From NCBI GenBank assembly GCA_017608295.1, contig JAFCGF010000007.1:62001-126000 (forward strand): a stretch of DNA of 64,000 nucleotides, read 5' to 3'. Source of the DNA: Candidatus Woesearchaeota archaeon. Its GTDB lineage: Archaea > Nanoarchaeota > Nanoarchaeia > Woesearchaeales > JAGVZT01. The notes under the pieces were generated by a model that was not told the origin of the DNA, did no database searches, and saw nothing but the letters and a program-made list of their open reading frames with translations. Position numbers and translations under genes: made by a program. This document shows, piece by piece, positions 43,801 to 51,604 of this stretch (its first letter is position 1; each line of letters begins with the position of its first letter).

Positions 43801-43979
43801 AGGCAAAACTGAGTGGAGACATCGAGATGGTCAGGATGCTCTACAGGGATTTAGGAAAACGCTACGCAGGTCTCAGCCCGCGCTACAAGGAGCGCGTGTC
43901 CGAGCGCTGCATCACGCTTCATACCTGGCTTCGCCAGAACAGCACACAAAAACAGGAGAAGGTGAATACTCATGGTTGA
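40896..43979 (+). CDS. Large surface protein with one C-terminal TM helix and a cytoplasmic helical-hairpin tail
   Basis: The 1,027-residue protein has a signal peptide (1-21), Ig-like domains (about 22-330; DETAPTITITRPG, GVHTLYARCKDIAGN), and a fibronectin-III-like domain (about 425-510; PEPPTGLDAALENTTLILVW, GTFYFRLAAIDESGNEG). A helical region (about 540-680) and a mixed domain follow before a TM helix near 855-877 (NIILFIGLALVLGMAGYYVYL). The cytoplasmic tail is charged and ends with a hairpin, LIKEAEEAKLSGD...MVRMLYRDLGKRYAGL...ERVSERC, that recurs twice in the next gene. Two Cys-containing Ig units repeat AEGVYSLYVSCIDQAGN-like ends. It is third in the RHH operon. It probably links the cell surface to a cytoplasmic helical partner. 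Confidence 0.75.
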   Translation: MRRILLALMILFLTLAATVAAAPELSISPLELELCNKDASAELTLSAIANPHNSSLSNLTVWLETESTAALWEGSTVLHVGDLAPGATAFDHTWELLCDEGEPGSHTILIKYSAELEGTPEQGSALISGEDAYIDILITPAAPVITSFSVAGLTADGNIFRSPESTVELNAKTDEEATCRLGTADLTYDELASVMTADGNEHTLTLAFEEGVHTLYARCKDIAGNEMASPSKLALIVDETAPTITITRPGAWEPTTSFPLEVTTSEQAECRHSFILESHESMSSLTASGLAHSDTLELAEGVYSLYVSCIDQAGNPSRKVTTVTVDIPPTATISLGDDTLKPGLYRLNITASEPLLTTPTLSYTLSGIAASNSISLEGSGTSWGGYLLIADTGSEHVGTFSFKGTNSNGRIGTEITEGKLFLVDAKAPEPPTGLDAALENTTLILVWRHDSESVERFSVYGSTSPFVGYADFLTSLHGKRYTLPIPSEGTFYFRLAAIDESGNEGELSKELTVKLSATPDRWIVQSWTPGEEEVLTTPSTPSQPSQIEDITLTSLRQEVSSLLLDVRSAQNLLTTSIDEFEGLASLNLNAQLTSAITELVTMEDEITTLLSSGGSSPDQLRLYKLRIARLKKNTPKVASVHDRLNIEHSIQQDALEQLIRETLLTPAKSTAALTITAAAIGVPSGSAEAQEAFEERYLSALSTLHGQLRISRTTESFDIEYLDGSIESKTLLIDEITGIEVLPTPEEGDEGALPEGINPQVFISLPKSVSSDASELDILTEGYEIIEQDPVIAFPLSTRKIEIILPGRVSESKTRQIATFLAYEPEQFSRAVADSGMSWKVEKELFSAFRGMALENIILFIGLALVLGMAGYYVYLTAGHKLQALIPKRERSIRYEEQDLEVREHFSRPQQARTVVTGRTSGEQIESSLRELERLSGDLVTDEDNLTKDDMEKLHDLEMVKALIKEAEEAKLSGDIEMVRMLYRDLGKRYAGLSPRYKERVSERCITLHTWLRQNSTQKQEKVNTHG

Positions 43980-44928
43980 TATAGGAACTGCAGGATTAGT
44001 TGGCATAGGGCTCGGCGCACTTGGTGCAGGTGTGTTGCTAGCCTGGCTGCTCCTGCGCAGGAAGACGTTCAAGTCGCTCACATCGCATGTCCTGGTCGAA
44101 GAGGACGAGGAGATGATTGAGGCAGAGCTCGCAGAGTTGGACAAGCTGGCAGGCAGTGTATCCAAGCTCTCTAAAGAGCAGGCAACAGCAAAGGAGGAGG
44201 GCGATGAGAAGGAAAAATCAAAGGCAGAACCTGAAAAGCCCGCTGAGAAGAAGCCTGCAAAGAAGGAAGAGAAAGAGACTGCAGGGCAGAATGCGCTCAA
44301 GAAGGTGCTTACCGCCGCGAGGAAGACGGGTAAACCAGTGAAAAAGTCAGTTAAGCAGAAGAAAACAGCAGAAAAGGCAGCTCCAAAGAAGAAGGAAGAG
44401 AAAAAGGCTGAGAAGAAGGAGGAGAAAAAACAGGCAAAGGCAGCTAAAGCCACTCCTGATGACAACTTTTCCAAAGACGAGAACCAGCAGTACACCTCAA
44501 TGAGGAACATGATTGCCAAGGCAAATCTCCTCCTCAGGAAGAAGCAGAACAAGAGGGCCTATGTACTCTATCTTAAGATACGCCGCGAATACACCACCCT
44601 GCCCAAGAAGATCAAGATGAAAATCAAGGAGGAATACAATGGGATGCGGTCAGGCATCAACCGCACGATTCCCGAACTCGAGGTCGTGGATGAGATGGTA
44701 GGAAAAGATGCTGAGCTTGCCGGACAGACTGAGATGGAAATCCAGGCGAAGTTCCTCACCCTGCTTGACCAGGCAGAGGACTCCTTAAAGATGGGAGAGA
44801 AGGAGAAGGCCTACATATTATATTCAGAGATTCGCGGGATGTACCACATCATTCCCGAGGCAATCAAGAAAGAGGTATACAGGCGATGCGTGGATATCTA
44901 TGACCACGTGCGCGCCGGAGACAAGTGA
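43972..44928 (+). CDS. Membrane protein with Lys/Glu/Ala-rich linker and two helical-hairpin (LYxxIRxxY) modules
   Basis: The 318-residue protein has one N-terminal TM helix (about 6-28, GLVGIGLGALGAGVLLAWLLL), a long Lys/Glu/Ala-rich linker (about 60-165) and two helical hairpins. The first reads MIAKANLLLRKKQNKRAYVL-YLKIRREY and the second LLDQAEDSLKMGEKEKAYIL-YSEIRGMY, followed by the RRC-V-D-I-Y helix. These match the tail of the 1,027-aa protein. It overlaps that gene by 8 nt and is followed by a GTGA overlap. The orientation suggests a cytoplasmic scaffold that pairs with the tail of its neighbour. Confidence 0.7.
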   Translation: MVDIGTAGLVGIGLGALGAGVLLAWLLLRRKTFKSLTSHVLVEEDEEMIEAELAELDKLAGSVSKLSKEQATAKEEGDEKEKSKAEPEKPAEKKPAKKEEKETAGQNALKKVLTAARKTGKPVKKSVKQKKTAEKAAPKKKEEKKAEKKEEKKQAKAAKATPDDNFSKDENQQYTSMRNMIAKANLLLRKKQNKRAYVLYLKIRREYTTLPKKIKMKIKEEYNGMRSGINRTIPELEVVDEMVGKDAELAGQTEMEIQAKFLTLLDQAEDSLKMGEKEKAYILYSEIRGMYHIIPEAIKKEVYRRCVDIYDHVRAGDK

Positions 44929-46148
44929 GTGAGATGCTAAGAATAACGCAAGGCAAGAACAGACGCTTTCAGCTAGTCCTGCTTCTGCTAACACTCTTCC
45001 TGCTCATGCCTGCTGTCCAGGCAGGGATAGGTATCACTCCCACCTCAGTGACCTTTGAGAAGGTGCTGCGCGACGGCTATGCAGAGACTACCTTTATTGT
45101 CACGACATCAATCGACAACGACATCCCTATCTATGTGAGAAAGTACGGAGACATCCAAAACTGGCTCCACTTTCCTACAATGGATTCGGCAGGCGTCGTG
45201 GGCTATGTCAGGCTTGATAAGCCGCTCATCGTGTCAGTGGTGGCCATGCCTCCAGGAGATGTTGGCATTGGCGACTACACGGGACATATCATTATCGAGA
45301 GCGGCGCCCTCGGCTCGGTCGGCGAGACCATAGGAAGCTCTATTGTGGTAAGCCTCCTCTCATGGACAAATGTTGAGATAACAGGTGAGGAGATTCGGAG
45401 CTGCCAAGCAGGAGGCATTCGAATCCCGGAGACAGAGACAAACAGGCCCCTTGAGGTCTCGCTTGTGGTGAAGAACTCGGGCAATGTCCGCCTCTATCCA
45501 GAGGTAGAAATCGATATATGGGACCAGTTTGAACATGAGCTTCTCCTTTCCGAGACACTCACCTCAGAGATGGTGCTGCCAACGACAAAGGGAGAACAGA
45601 GATTCTATCTCGACCACGGACTACAACCAGGACAGTACTGGGCCCTAGTCACAGTTCCTGAATGTGGCATGTCAGAGTTGCTCACCTTCGACATCCTGCC
45701 GCCGGGAGGAGTTGTTGACAGGGGCACGCTCAACAGCATCTTATCCACTGTATGGGCGCTTGTCGGCGAAATAGTTCCTGTGACTGCCGTATTCACCAAT
45801 ACAGGCGAGCGGAGCGTCACAGCCCAATTCAAGGGAAGCGCACTCCTTAACGGAAAGGTCGTCAAGCTTCTCGAATCAGAAGAGGCTCTGGTTGAACCAG
45901 GCGAATCTGTAGAGCTCCTTATGTACTTCACCCCTGAAGAGCCGGGAATCTACGAGCTTGTCGGAAGGGTGCACTACAACGGCAAGCTCACCTATGAAAA
46001 AGGGACGCTGCTCAACGTCAACCTTATTGTGAGAAAAGCGCAGCTCTCTATAGTGATGGTTTCGCTCTACCTCATAATAGTGTTGGCCATCGCAATCCTT
46101 GTGGCAGTCATCAAGAGAGAGAAGAAGAAGCGCAGAAGGAGATACTAA
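44925..46148 (+). CDS. Membrane-anchored surface protein, 407-residue family, copy B
   Basis: The 407-residue protein has a signal segment (about 15-33), a beta-rich ectodomain, a TM helix near 378-398 (VSLYLIIVLAIAILVAVI) and a basic tail KREKKKRRRRY. It is paralogous to copy A at 12587-13810, with the same length and end-to-end layout and the shared motifs GIGITPTSVTF, NSGNVRLYPE and GQYWALVTVPECG. The GTG 44925 start overlaps the previous stop (GTGA); ATG 44934 is an alternative. Copy A closes the giant operon and copy B sits in the RHH operon, so each surface operon has one family member. Confidence 0.75.
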   Translation: MSEMLRITQGKNRRFQLVLLLLTLFLLMPAVQAGIGITPTSVTFEKVLRDGYAETTFIVTTSIDNDIPIYVRKYGDIQNWLHFPTMDSAGVVGYVRLDKPLIVSVVAMPPGDVGIGDYTGHIIIESGALGSVGETIGSSIVVSLLSWTNVEITGEEIRSCQAGGIRIPETETNRPLEVSLVVKNSGNVRLYPEVEIDIWDQFEHELLLSETLTSEMVLPTTKGEQRFYLDHGLQPGQYWALVTVPECGMSELLTFDILPPGGVVDRGTLNSILSTVWALVGEIVPVTAVFTNTGERSVTAQFKGSALLNGKVVKLLESEEALVEPGESVELLMYFTPEEPGIYELVGRVHYNGKLTYEKGTLLNVNLIVRKAQLSIVMVSLYLIIVLAIAILVAVIKREKKKRRRRY

Positions 46149-46507
46149 TGGGTCTCATCAAGACTGAAGAGGAGATTGAGGAGTGGTACCAGGAGGCAAG
46201 GAAGCGCCTGGACGAGGAGTATGAAAACATTGCCAATCTCACTGCCATGAAGGACGAGAAGAAGGCAGAATATAAGGTAAAGCTCCATGCGCTGAGGAAA
46301 AGATATGAGACGTACCATCACAAGCTCAAGAGGCGCGATAAGCGGAAGGAGCGCATCCTCAGAAGCAAAATCCTCAAGTTCTATTTCAAACTGGAATGGA
46401 AACTGCTCCTGCTGAAGGAGAAGCTTAGAAAAGAGGAGCCGAGCGACTCTAAAAAGAGCGTCCACGAGAGCTTCATATTCTATCTCAATGACAGGCTCGG
46501 CTTGTGA
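46148..46507 (+). CDS. Small charged helical protein
   Basis: The 119-residue protein is almost wholly helical and rich in Lys, Glu and Arg (EEIEEWYQEARKRLDEEY; KLKRRDKRKERILRSK), with no signal or TM segment, so it is cytoplasmic. Its start shares the A of the previous TAA stop (TAATG), making it the last gene of the RHH operon. It may bind the cytoplasmic helical hairpins of its neighbours or the inner membrane; no family is recognised. Confidence 0.65.
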   Translation: MGLIKTEEEIEEWYQEARKRLDEEYENIANLTAMKDEKKAEYKVKLHALRKRYETYHHKLKRRDKRKERILRSKILKFYFKLEWKLLLLKEKLRKEEPSDSKKSVHESFIFYLNDRLGL

Positions 46508-46514
46508 CCGGCAT

Positions 46515-46524
46515 ATTTATATAA
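46515..46524 (+). promoter_or_regulatory. TATA box of the Cys-rich membrane protein gene
   Basis: TTTATATAAA lies about 38 nt upstream of ATG 46558, so a leader of about 10 nt is expected. This gene is therefore a separate unit from the RHH operon. Confidence 0.6.
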
Positions 46525-46557
46525 ACCAGTCCTGAGTGCACTAGCAGGGGCAGGTTC

Positions 46558-46884
46558 ATGGATAATCCCTTTGGCAGATGGAAGGCAGGAGACAAAGTTA
46601 TTCTCATTGTCATCGTACTGCTACTGCTCTCCACCGCTATTGGGCTTACTGTCTATCTTCAAAGAGAAGGAATCATCCGCTTCGGCAACAGAGTAGAGTA
46701 CGTCATCGGCCCGGTGTGCGGCCCAATCCCCACAGGAGGGATTGAGGATATGATTGCAGACGAGGGCTCATGCAGGAACCAATGCCGCTCGAGATGCGAG
46801 GCAGGCTCATTAAGGTACAAGACATCGAGCATACGACCAGACCCCAACACTGGATGCAACATCTGCGACTGCGTGTGCAGTTGA
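46558..46884 (+). CDS. Small membrane protein with a Cys-rich ectodomain
   Basis: The 108-residue protein has a basic N-terminus, a TM or signal helix (about 14-35, VILIVIVLLLLSTAIGLTVYL) and an outer domain with eight cysteines: VCGPIP, SCRNQCRSRCEAGS and CNICDCVC. Spacing suggests disulfides or a metal site rather than a known ferredoxin pattern. It has its own TATA box and converges with the 948-aa gene (2 nt gap). Function is unknown. Confidence 0.65.
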   Translation: MDNPFGRWKAGDKVILIVIVLLLLSTAIGLTVYLQREGIIRFGNRVEYVIGPVCGPIPTGGIEDMIADEGSCRNQCRSRCEAGSLRYKTSSIRPDPNTGCNICDCVCS

Positions 46885-46886
46885 GC

Positions 46887-49733
46887 CTACTTTTCAAGAG
46901 TATCTTCCATATCCCTATCTATCAGAGGATATTTATCCTTGAGGTGCATCGCATCGACAAGGCTGCTGAACAGCGGTACAAAGTGGTCGCGTACCACGAT
47001 AATCTTCTCGTCAATCGAGCGTATCAGCGTGTAGAGTTCCAGTGATTCCTGGTAGGCGTCTGACTGGCGCATCTCATCTATAGTCTCGATAATCTCCTCG
47101 GACAGCTCTTTCACCGCATCTGCATCCTCAGCAGACAGGAACATGGCCCTGATGTAGTTGTAGATATCAACCAGCTCTGGATGTAATTTAAGATAGCGGC
47201 TCCTCTTCTCGTGCAGCCTGAGCACCATCGCAGAGAATTCTTTCTGAGTATCGACAGCATAGGCGCCCTGGAGCTTGATAAGCGCCCTGATTTTCCTCGT
47301 GTGACTACGAGAAACCCTGTCCAGCATGCGGAGCATCCTCTTCTCGTCAAAGGAATAAAAATAGTGCCAGAAGAGGTAGACGAGCATGCCCACAACACCT
47401 ATAATCAGGAAGCTGAGCAAGAGCCCCTTGAGGATATTAATAGTACAATAAGCCAGGAAATACGTAAGACTACAAACAAGAATCACGAGGAAGGCGAGAG
47501 AAGCAGTGACGATATGCAGTATTCTCGAGCGCCTGCGGTATTCCTTTGGCGTTATCTCGCCATGCCGCAACTGGTAATAGAACCAACCCTGTACTCCTAT
47601 CGCGGCAAGGAAGATGAGCGCCAGGGAAAGTAAAAAGCCCAGCCAGGGCCACGTCTCTGGGAACGCCCTGCAGTCCCTCGGGCAGCTGCATTTCTCGCCT
47701 GGGGCGCAAATAGTGTCCCCGCACGCTCCCACAGTCCTCTCTGCATAGGGAATCGCAGCAAACCTATAGTAAGGCGTGTACACTATACACGGCGCACACG
47801 GGCCGCCGCAGTCTATCCCCTCTTCACCCTGGTTCTGGATGCCATCGAAGCATGTCGCTTCTGTATACACACAGTCCTGCTCCTCTGCGGGCTTGTTTAC
47901 ATTAATACCACAGGCGTGTATGTCCACACAGAGCCTGTACTGCTTTCCGGTTGGCAGGCAGGGGCCCCATGCAGTGCACTGCCAGTTTGGCACACAGAAA
48001 TAGCGGTAGATGACCTCCTCAACAAACGCCTCTGTCACCCCGCCAGCGCCTACACCTCCTTCTCCCCCTCCTCCTGTCCCTCCGGTTGCTGTCCCGGTTC
48101 CTGTACCTGTTCCGGTCCCTGTACCGCCTGGCGGGCAAGTTCCGCAATCCGCGGGACAGGTGAGGCAATTCTCGGGGCTGATGCATAGGCCGTCCCCGCA
48201 GAAGCGTTCCGGGTACACGACGATGTACACAAGCTGCGACACCCAGGTGTTGTTGTCAAAAACCGAGATGTTCATGAGATGAGTATCGACTTGACCCGCA
48301 GTGGGCGTGAAGCTAATGAGCCCGGTGATGCTGATATTAAAGAGCGAGACATTGGTCACAAATGTCAAATTGTAGTACAGGGTGTCGTTCTCCTCGTCTG
48401 TGGCCGTGACTTGGTATGTATAGGGCTTAGTAGCCTCTGCATAAAGCGTCGGCACGCTCAGGACAGGAGGGTCGTTTACAGGGATGATGGAGATATTAAA
48501 TGTGTCGGGGGTGCAGCTCGCAGGCAGGATTCCATAGAATGTGCCATTGAACCAGCCAGTGTAGGTGAGAGTCTCATTATGACCTGACGAGTTCATGTAC
48601 GTCCCTGTGAAGGTGCCGTTGAACCAGCCCGTGAAAATGTCAGTGTAATAGTTCGAGCCAGTATCAAAAGTACCGTTGAACCAGCCGTCGAACGTGCCGT
48701 TGAACCAGCCAAAGGGCTTTCCAGGTGTGCCATTTGATTCATTCACCGCAGTGGCATTGTAAGTGCCGTCGAAAAAGGTGTAATTCGTCCTGTTGAAGCT
48801 CCCGTTACGATACTCTGCCATGCCCTGGAGGTCGCACACCATAATCTGGACAGTGAAATTCTCAAAGGGCAGGTTCGGCGTCCAGTTGATGAAGCCGCTG
48901 TCTGGGTCGATATCAAACAGAGTGGTATTATCCAAATAGGTGAGATTGTCCCCCCAGATAATATCCGGGTCGCTTGCGTTGATGCCATATTCCCACACCT
49001 CGTCCTCTGTGATGTTATGATCAGTAAAGTTGTGAGTGTAATACGGCGGGTCGTTGACATTGAACACCCTGAACGTGATGAGCTCGCTGTCCTCGCTGTA
49101 ACCGTCGCTCACTGTGATAAGGACAGAGTGCGCGCCCACATCGTTGTTCGTGGGCGTGAAGGATATCGCAGAAGTGTTCGCAGTAAGAGGGGTGATGTTG
49201 AAGAACGCAGAGCTGTTCAGGAATGTCGCGTTGAAGAACAGGGAGTCTCCATCCTTGTCAAAGGCCTCGAGCAGTTGATAGAAGGGAACATCCTGCGTGG
49301 CATTAAGGTCGCCTACCCTGGTAAGGTTCGGCGGGACATTGTCAACGAGGTCCGCGATTTGGAACTCTCCTGATTCCCAGGTATCGTTTCCATTAATCAG
49401 AGCAGCATTGCGCAGACCAATGATAAAATTTATTTGATTCCCAGATACCGCACCCTCATCAAGGGTGGTGTTGTCATCGTCACCGTTGCAGGAAAGCAGG
49501 CCATATTTACCCTCATACACCATGGTGAACCTTCCGCATAGGATACCGTCGGCGTCATACGCGCTGATAATCGTGCCTACGGGATACGGAACACTATCAT
49601 TCTTCCTGGTCACATTGCCGTAGAATTCCGTAGCAGGAGGAGGCACTGCTAATGCACTACTCACCAGGAGGCAGAGCAACACGAGAAGCAGGGCTGGCGC
49701 CGCGAGCCTTCTTACAAGAGCGCTATTTGACAT
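46887..49733 (-). CDS. Multidomain membrane surface protein with cadherin-like, GWFNGTF-repeat and Cys-rich domains
   Basis: From ATG 49733 the product has 948 residues. It has a signal peptide (to about 30) and an FYG domain (35-115; EFYGNVTRKN, LCGRFTMVYEGKYGLLSC) shared with the next gene upstream. Cadherin-like/putative-Ig domains follow (about 125-295 and 425-515, with NVNDPPYY and NDPPVLSV). Between them are GWFNGTF repeats (about 340-405), then CGDG-type Cys-rich repeats, a Gly-Thr linker and a second Cys-rich region. Three TM helices follow (about 695-720, 745-770, 775-800), and then a cytoplasmic helical tail of about 145 residues. The start is set by GGAGG just before ATG 49733; the longer form from 49748 would include that site. 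It overlaps the upstream gene by 11 nt. Confidence 0.75.
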   Translation of the reverse strand: MSNSALVRRLAAPALLLVLLCLLVSSALAVPPPATEFYGNVTRKNDSVPYPVGTIISAYDADGILCGRFTMVYEGKYGLLSCNGDDDNTTLDEGAVSGNQINFIIGLRNAALINGNDTWESGEFQIADLVDNVPPNLTRVGDLNATQDVPFYQLLEAFDKDGDSLFFNATFLNSSAFFNITPLTANTSAISFTPTNNDVGAHSVLITVSDGYSEDSELITFRVFNVNDPPYYTHNFTDHNITEDEVWEYGINASDPDIIWGDNLTYLDNTTLFDIDPDSGFINWTPNLPFENFTVQIMVCDLQGMAEYRNGSFNRTNYTFFDGTYNATAVNESNGTPGKPFGWFNGTFDGWFNGTFDTGSNYYTDIFTGWFNGTFTGTYMNSSGHNETLTYTGWFNGTFYGILPASCTPDTFNISIIPVNDPPVLSVPTLYAEATKPYTYQVTATDEENDTLYYNLTFVTNVSLFNISITGLISFTPTAGQVDTHLMNISVFDNNTWVSQLVYIVVYPERFCGDGLCISPENCLTCPADCGTCPPGGTGTGTGTGTGTATGGTGGGGEGGVGAGGVTEAFVEEVIYRYFCVPNWQCTAWGPCLPTGKQYRLCVDIHACGINVNKPAEEQDCVYTEATCFDGIQNQGEEGIDCGGPCAPCIVYTPYYRFAAIPYAERTVGACGDTICAPGEKCSCPRDCRAFPETWPWLGFLLSLALIFLAAIGVQGWFYYQLRHGEITPKEYRRRSRILHIVTASLAFLVILVCSLTYFLAYCTINILKGLLLSFLIIGVVGMLVYLFWHYFYSFDEKRMLRMLDRVSRSHTRKIRALIKLQGAYAVDTQKEFSAMVLRLHEKRSRYLKLHPELVDIYNYIRAMFLSAEDADAVKELSEEIIETIDEMRQSDAYQESLELYTLIRSIDEKIIVVRDHFVPLFSSLVDAMHLKDKYPLIDRDMEDTLEK
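48520..48720 (-). repeat. GWFNGTF tandem repeat
   Basis: The heptapeptide GWFNGTF occurs four times exactly (GWFNGTFDGWFNGTF and two further copies), with a near copy PFGWFNG at the start. The plus strand shows recurring CCGTTGAACCAGCC. Each copy carries an N-glycosylation sequon (NGT). Aromatic residues every seven positions suggest a short beta-solenoid or binding strip. Confidence 0.8.
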
Positions 49734-50256
49734 GGCGCCTCCCTCCATGATGTCTCACGAGAAGCATCAGCATAGCGGTGATAAGTGCCAGCACTGCGGC
49801 TGAGACCAGCATCTGGTCCAGGCTCTTCCCCACATCTAAGGTCAGCCTTGCAGGATGGGAGATGAGCTCAATCCCCTCATATGGACCGAGCAGCAGGTTC
49901 ACCTCAGTGAATGTGCCGCTTCTCCAGGGCATGCTGGTCGTATTCACTAACTCGCCATCCACGGCAAAGGTGATGTTCTCTCCAGGAGATGCGCCCTCGT
50001 CGACTGCTGTCGAGGGATCGTCCCCGCGGCAGGAGAGATAGCCGTAGAAGCCAGGATCCTCCAGGGTGAAGCTTCCGCACACAGTGCCTTGCGTATCCAG
50101 CACATCGATGACTGTGCCCTTGGGGGCATAATGCCTGCCGATGACCACGATGCCATGGAACTCATGCGGCAGGGGCGGGATGGCCTCTGCTACTTGGATA
50201 GCGAGCAGGCAGGCCAGGAGAATCGCAAATACTCCTATGAGATTTCGCGTCCTCAT
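49723..50256 (-). CDS. Small membrane protein with an FYG-type domain
   Basis: From ATG 50256 the product has 177 residues: signal segment (about 5-27), one FYG-type beta domain (EFHGIVVIGRHYAPKGTVID, VCGSFTLEDPGFYGYLSCRG, DEGASPGENITFAVDG) and a C-terminal TM helix (about 148-168) with a basic end. The domain matches the N-terminus of the following 948-aa protein residue by residue at its landmarks (GT(I/V)I, CG(R/S)FT, G(K/F)YG, LSC, DEGA). The start is chosen by the ATGA overlap with the upstream stop and by GGTGAT at the right spacing. It may be a small partner or a truncated paralog of its neighbour. Confidence 0.75.
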   Translation of the reverse strand: MRTRNLIGVFAILLACLLAIQVAEAIPPLPHEFHGIVVIGRHYAPKGTVIDVLDTQGTVCGSFTLEDPGFYGYLSCRGDDPSTAVDEGASPGENITFAVDGELVNTTSMPWRSGTFTEVNLLLGPYEGIELISHPARLTLDVGKSLDQMLVSAAVLALITAMLMLLVRHHGGRRHVK

Positions 50257-50960
50257 TCCCATATCACCATCCATGTGTCATCTGAGAACATCTTGAACCA
50301 TAACCCATGATACGGGACAAACTCCTTAAGGTCATTCAACGCGGGATTGCTAGTGTTGACCACGTACACTTTCCAGGGATCTACGGTGTCAGAGGCGTTG
50401 TAAAGATAGACTGTGTCGACTGAGGTGTTGATGAACTCAAGCGATAGGTTGACAGGATAGGTGGTATTTGTCGGGTAGCCGGCAAGGGTCAGGGGGTTCC
50501 AGAGACCGACAAATGTCGGCGAGTACCAGGTGCCGTTGTGGCTGAGCGTATCGTTTTGGCTCACCCGTATCCAGTAGCCCATCAGGCGTGTTATCGAGGT
50601 CAGGTCTTGGACTGTCCAGTTAGGCAGCGAAGGGTTGTACGCTTTCCAGTAATCAAGGCTCTCATTGGGCCAGTAGGTATGGGCTGAGACTATCGTGTTG
50701 TTGATGGACTCAAACACACTATCAATCGAGGCATTGAAGGGCTCACAGTAGGTCGAAGCGAGGTTCCATGGCTCGATGAGTGTCACATTACAGGTCATAT
50801 TGACAATATCCTGCACAAACACCTGGGACGCGACCTGAGTGACGCGCCCTGTTGGAGCATCGGGGCTTGGACCCAGTGGACCCTGCAGCACGATGATGAG
50901 AAAGACTATCAGGATGAGTGAATCCATGAGGAGCAGTTCCCTCCGATGGCGGCGTATCAT
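50253..50960 (-). CDS. Membrane-anchored protein with GYWI-type (WNL/GYW) repeats
   Basis: The 235-residue protein has an N-terminal TM helix (about 12-30) and an outer part with two copies of a repeat known from archaeal surface proteins. The first runs WNLAS ... SIDSVFESINNTIV ... DYWKAYNPSLPNW ... LTSITRLMGYWIRV, the second LWNPLTLAGYP ... NTSVDTVYLYN ... PWKVYVVN ... LKEFVPYHGLWFKM. Such repeats form small beta domains of unknown ligand. It overlaps both neighbours by 4 nt (ATGA), in the order HTH regulator, this gene, FYG protein, 948-aa protein. Confidence 0.75.
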   Translation of the reverse strand: MIRRHRRELLLMDSLILIVFLIIVLQGPLGPSPDAPTGRVTQVASQVFVQDIVNMTCNVTLIEPWNLASTYCEPFNASIDSVFESINNTIVSAHTYWPNESLDYWKAYNPSLPNWTVQDLTSITRLMGYWIRVSQNDTLSHNGTWYSPTFVGLWNPLTLAGYPTNTTYPVNLSLEFINTSVDTVYLYNASDTVDPWKVYVVNTSNPALNDLKEFVPYHGLWFKMFSDDTWMVIWE

Positions 50961-51589
50961 GACAATCCACCCCCTACTATGCGCCAGAAGCGCTCATGGC
51001 CCATGAGGACAAGCCACTGTCGCTTGTCATCAGATAAGAGCAGGTCCTGCATCTCCTGCGGGTTGTGGACTTGAGAGTGCCGTTCTCCACCCATCTCACC
51101 CACTACCTCGCTAAGCACTCTCTGGACAGTGTCTTTTGCAGATTCAGAAGCGACTGCATGCAGGGAAAATCCTCCTTTGGGAACAGCCACGTGATGCTTT
51201 TCTTCAGGAGACCACAAGGCGAGCAGGCATACTGCGCCTGGTTCGTGCGAGAGCCGTCTCGCAGCGTACGACAGTTTATCACCTATATGAAGAGTGAAGC
51301 TGTTACCATTATCATTGACAAGGGGGCCCTTGCCGAGAGAGAGAAGCCAGCGCGCGAGGGATGCCTGCGCAAGTGCAGCGATGCCCTCCTCAGAATGAAT
51401 GTTAAACGAGCACACCTTGACCTGCCCAAAGCGCTCGAAGCTCAGGATGCCCTTCTCTGCGAAGCGCGTCGCTGTCTCATAGGCGCTCCTGTAGTTGAGG
51501 CCTGCGCGTATAGAGAGTTCTCGTATGGAAGCGCGGAGCTCGGGCTGCTGCTCGAACAACAGAACCAGTTTTAGTTCATAGAGCTTCAT
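50957..51589 (-). CDS. Winged-helix transcriptional regulator heading the FYG/GYWI operon
   Basis: The 210-residue protein starts with a winged helix-turn-helix (about 1-65: RASIRELSIRAGLNYRSAYE, then EKGILSFERFGQVKVCSF). A C-terminal domain of about 130 residues follows that I do not recognise (GAVCLLALWSPEEKHHVAVP); it could bind a ligand or dimerise. It is the first gene of the minus-strand operon. A perfect inverted repeat at 51605-51623 lies 15-34 nt upstream of its start, close to the predicted transcription start, so it probably represses its own operon. Confidence 0.75.
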   Translation of the reverse strand: MKLYELKLVLLFEQQPELRASIRELSIRAGLNYRSAYETATRFAEKGILSFERFGQVKVCSFNIHSEEGIAALAQASLARWLLSLGKGPLVNDNGNSFTLHIGDKLSYAARRLSHEPGAVCLLALWSPEEKHHVAVPKGGFSLHAVASESAKDTVQRVLSEVVGEMGGERHSQVHNPQEMQDLLLSDDKRQWLVLMGHERFWRIVGGGLS

Positions 51590-51604
51590 TGTGGGCTGGG
51601 GTCG

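Noticed and set aside
43851..44552. 233-codon Phe/Ser-rich minus-strand ORF
   Set aside because: It is the mirror of the Lys/Glu/Ala-rich linker of the 318-aa protein.
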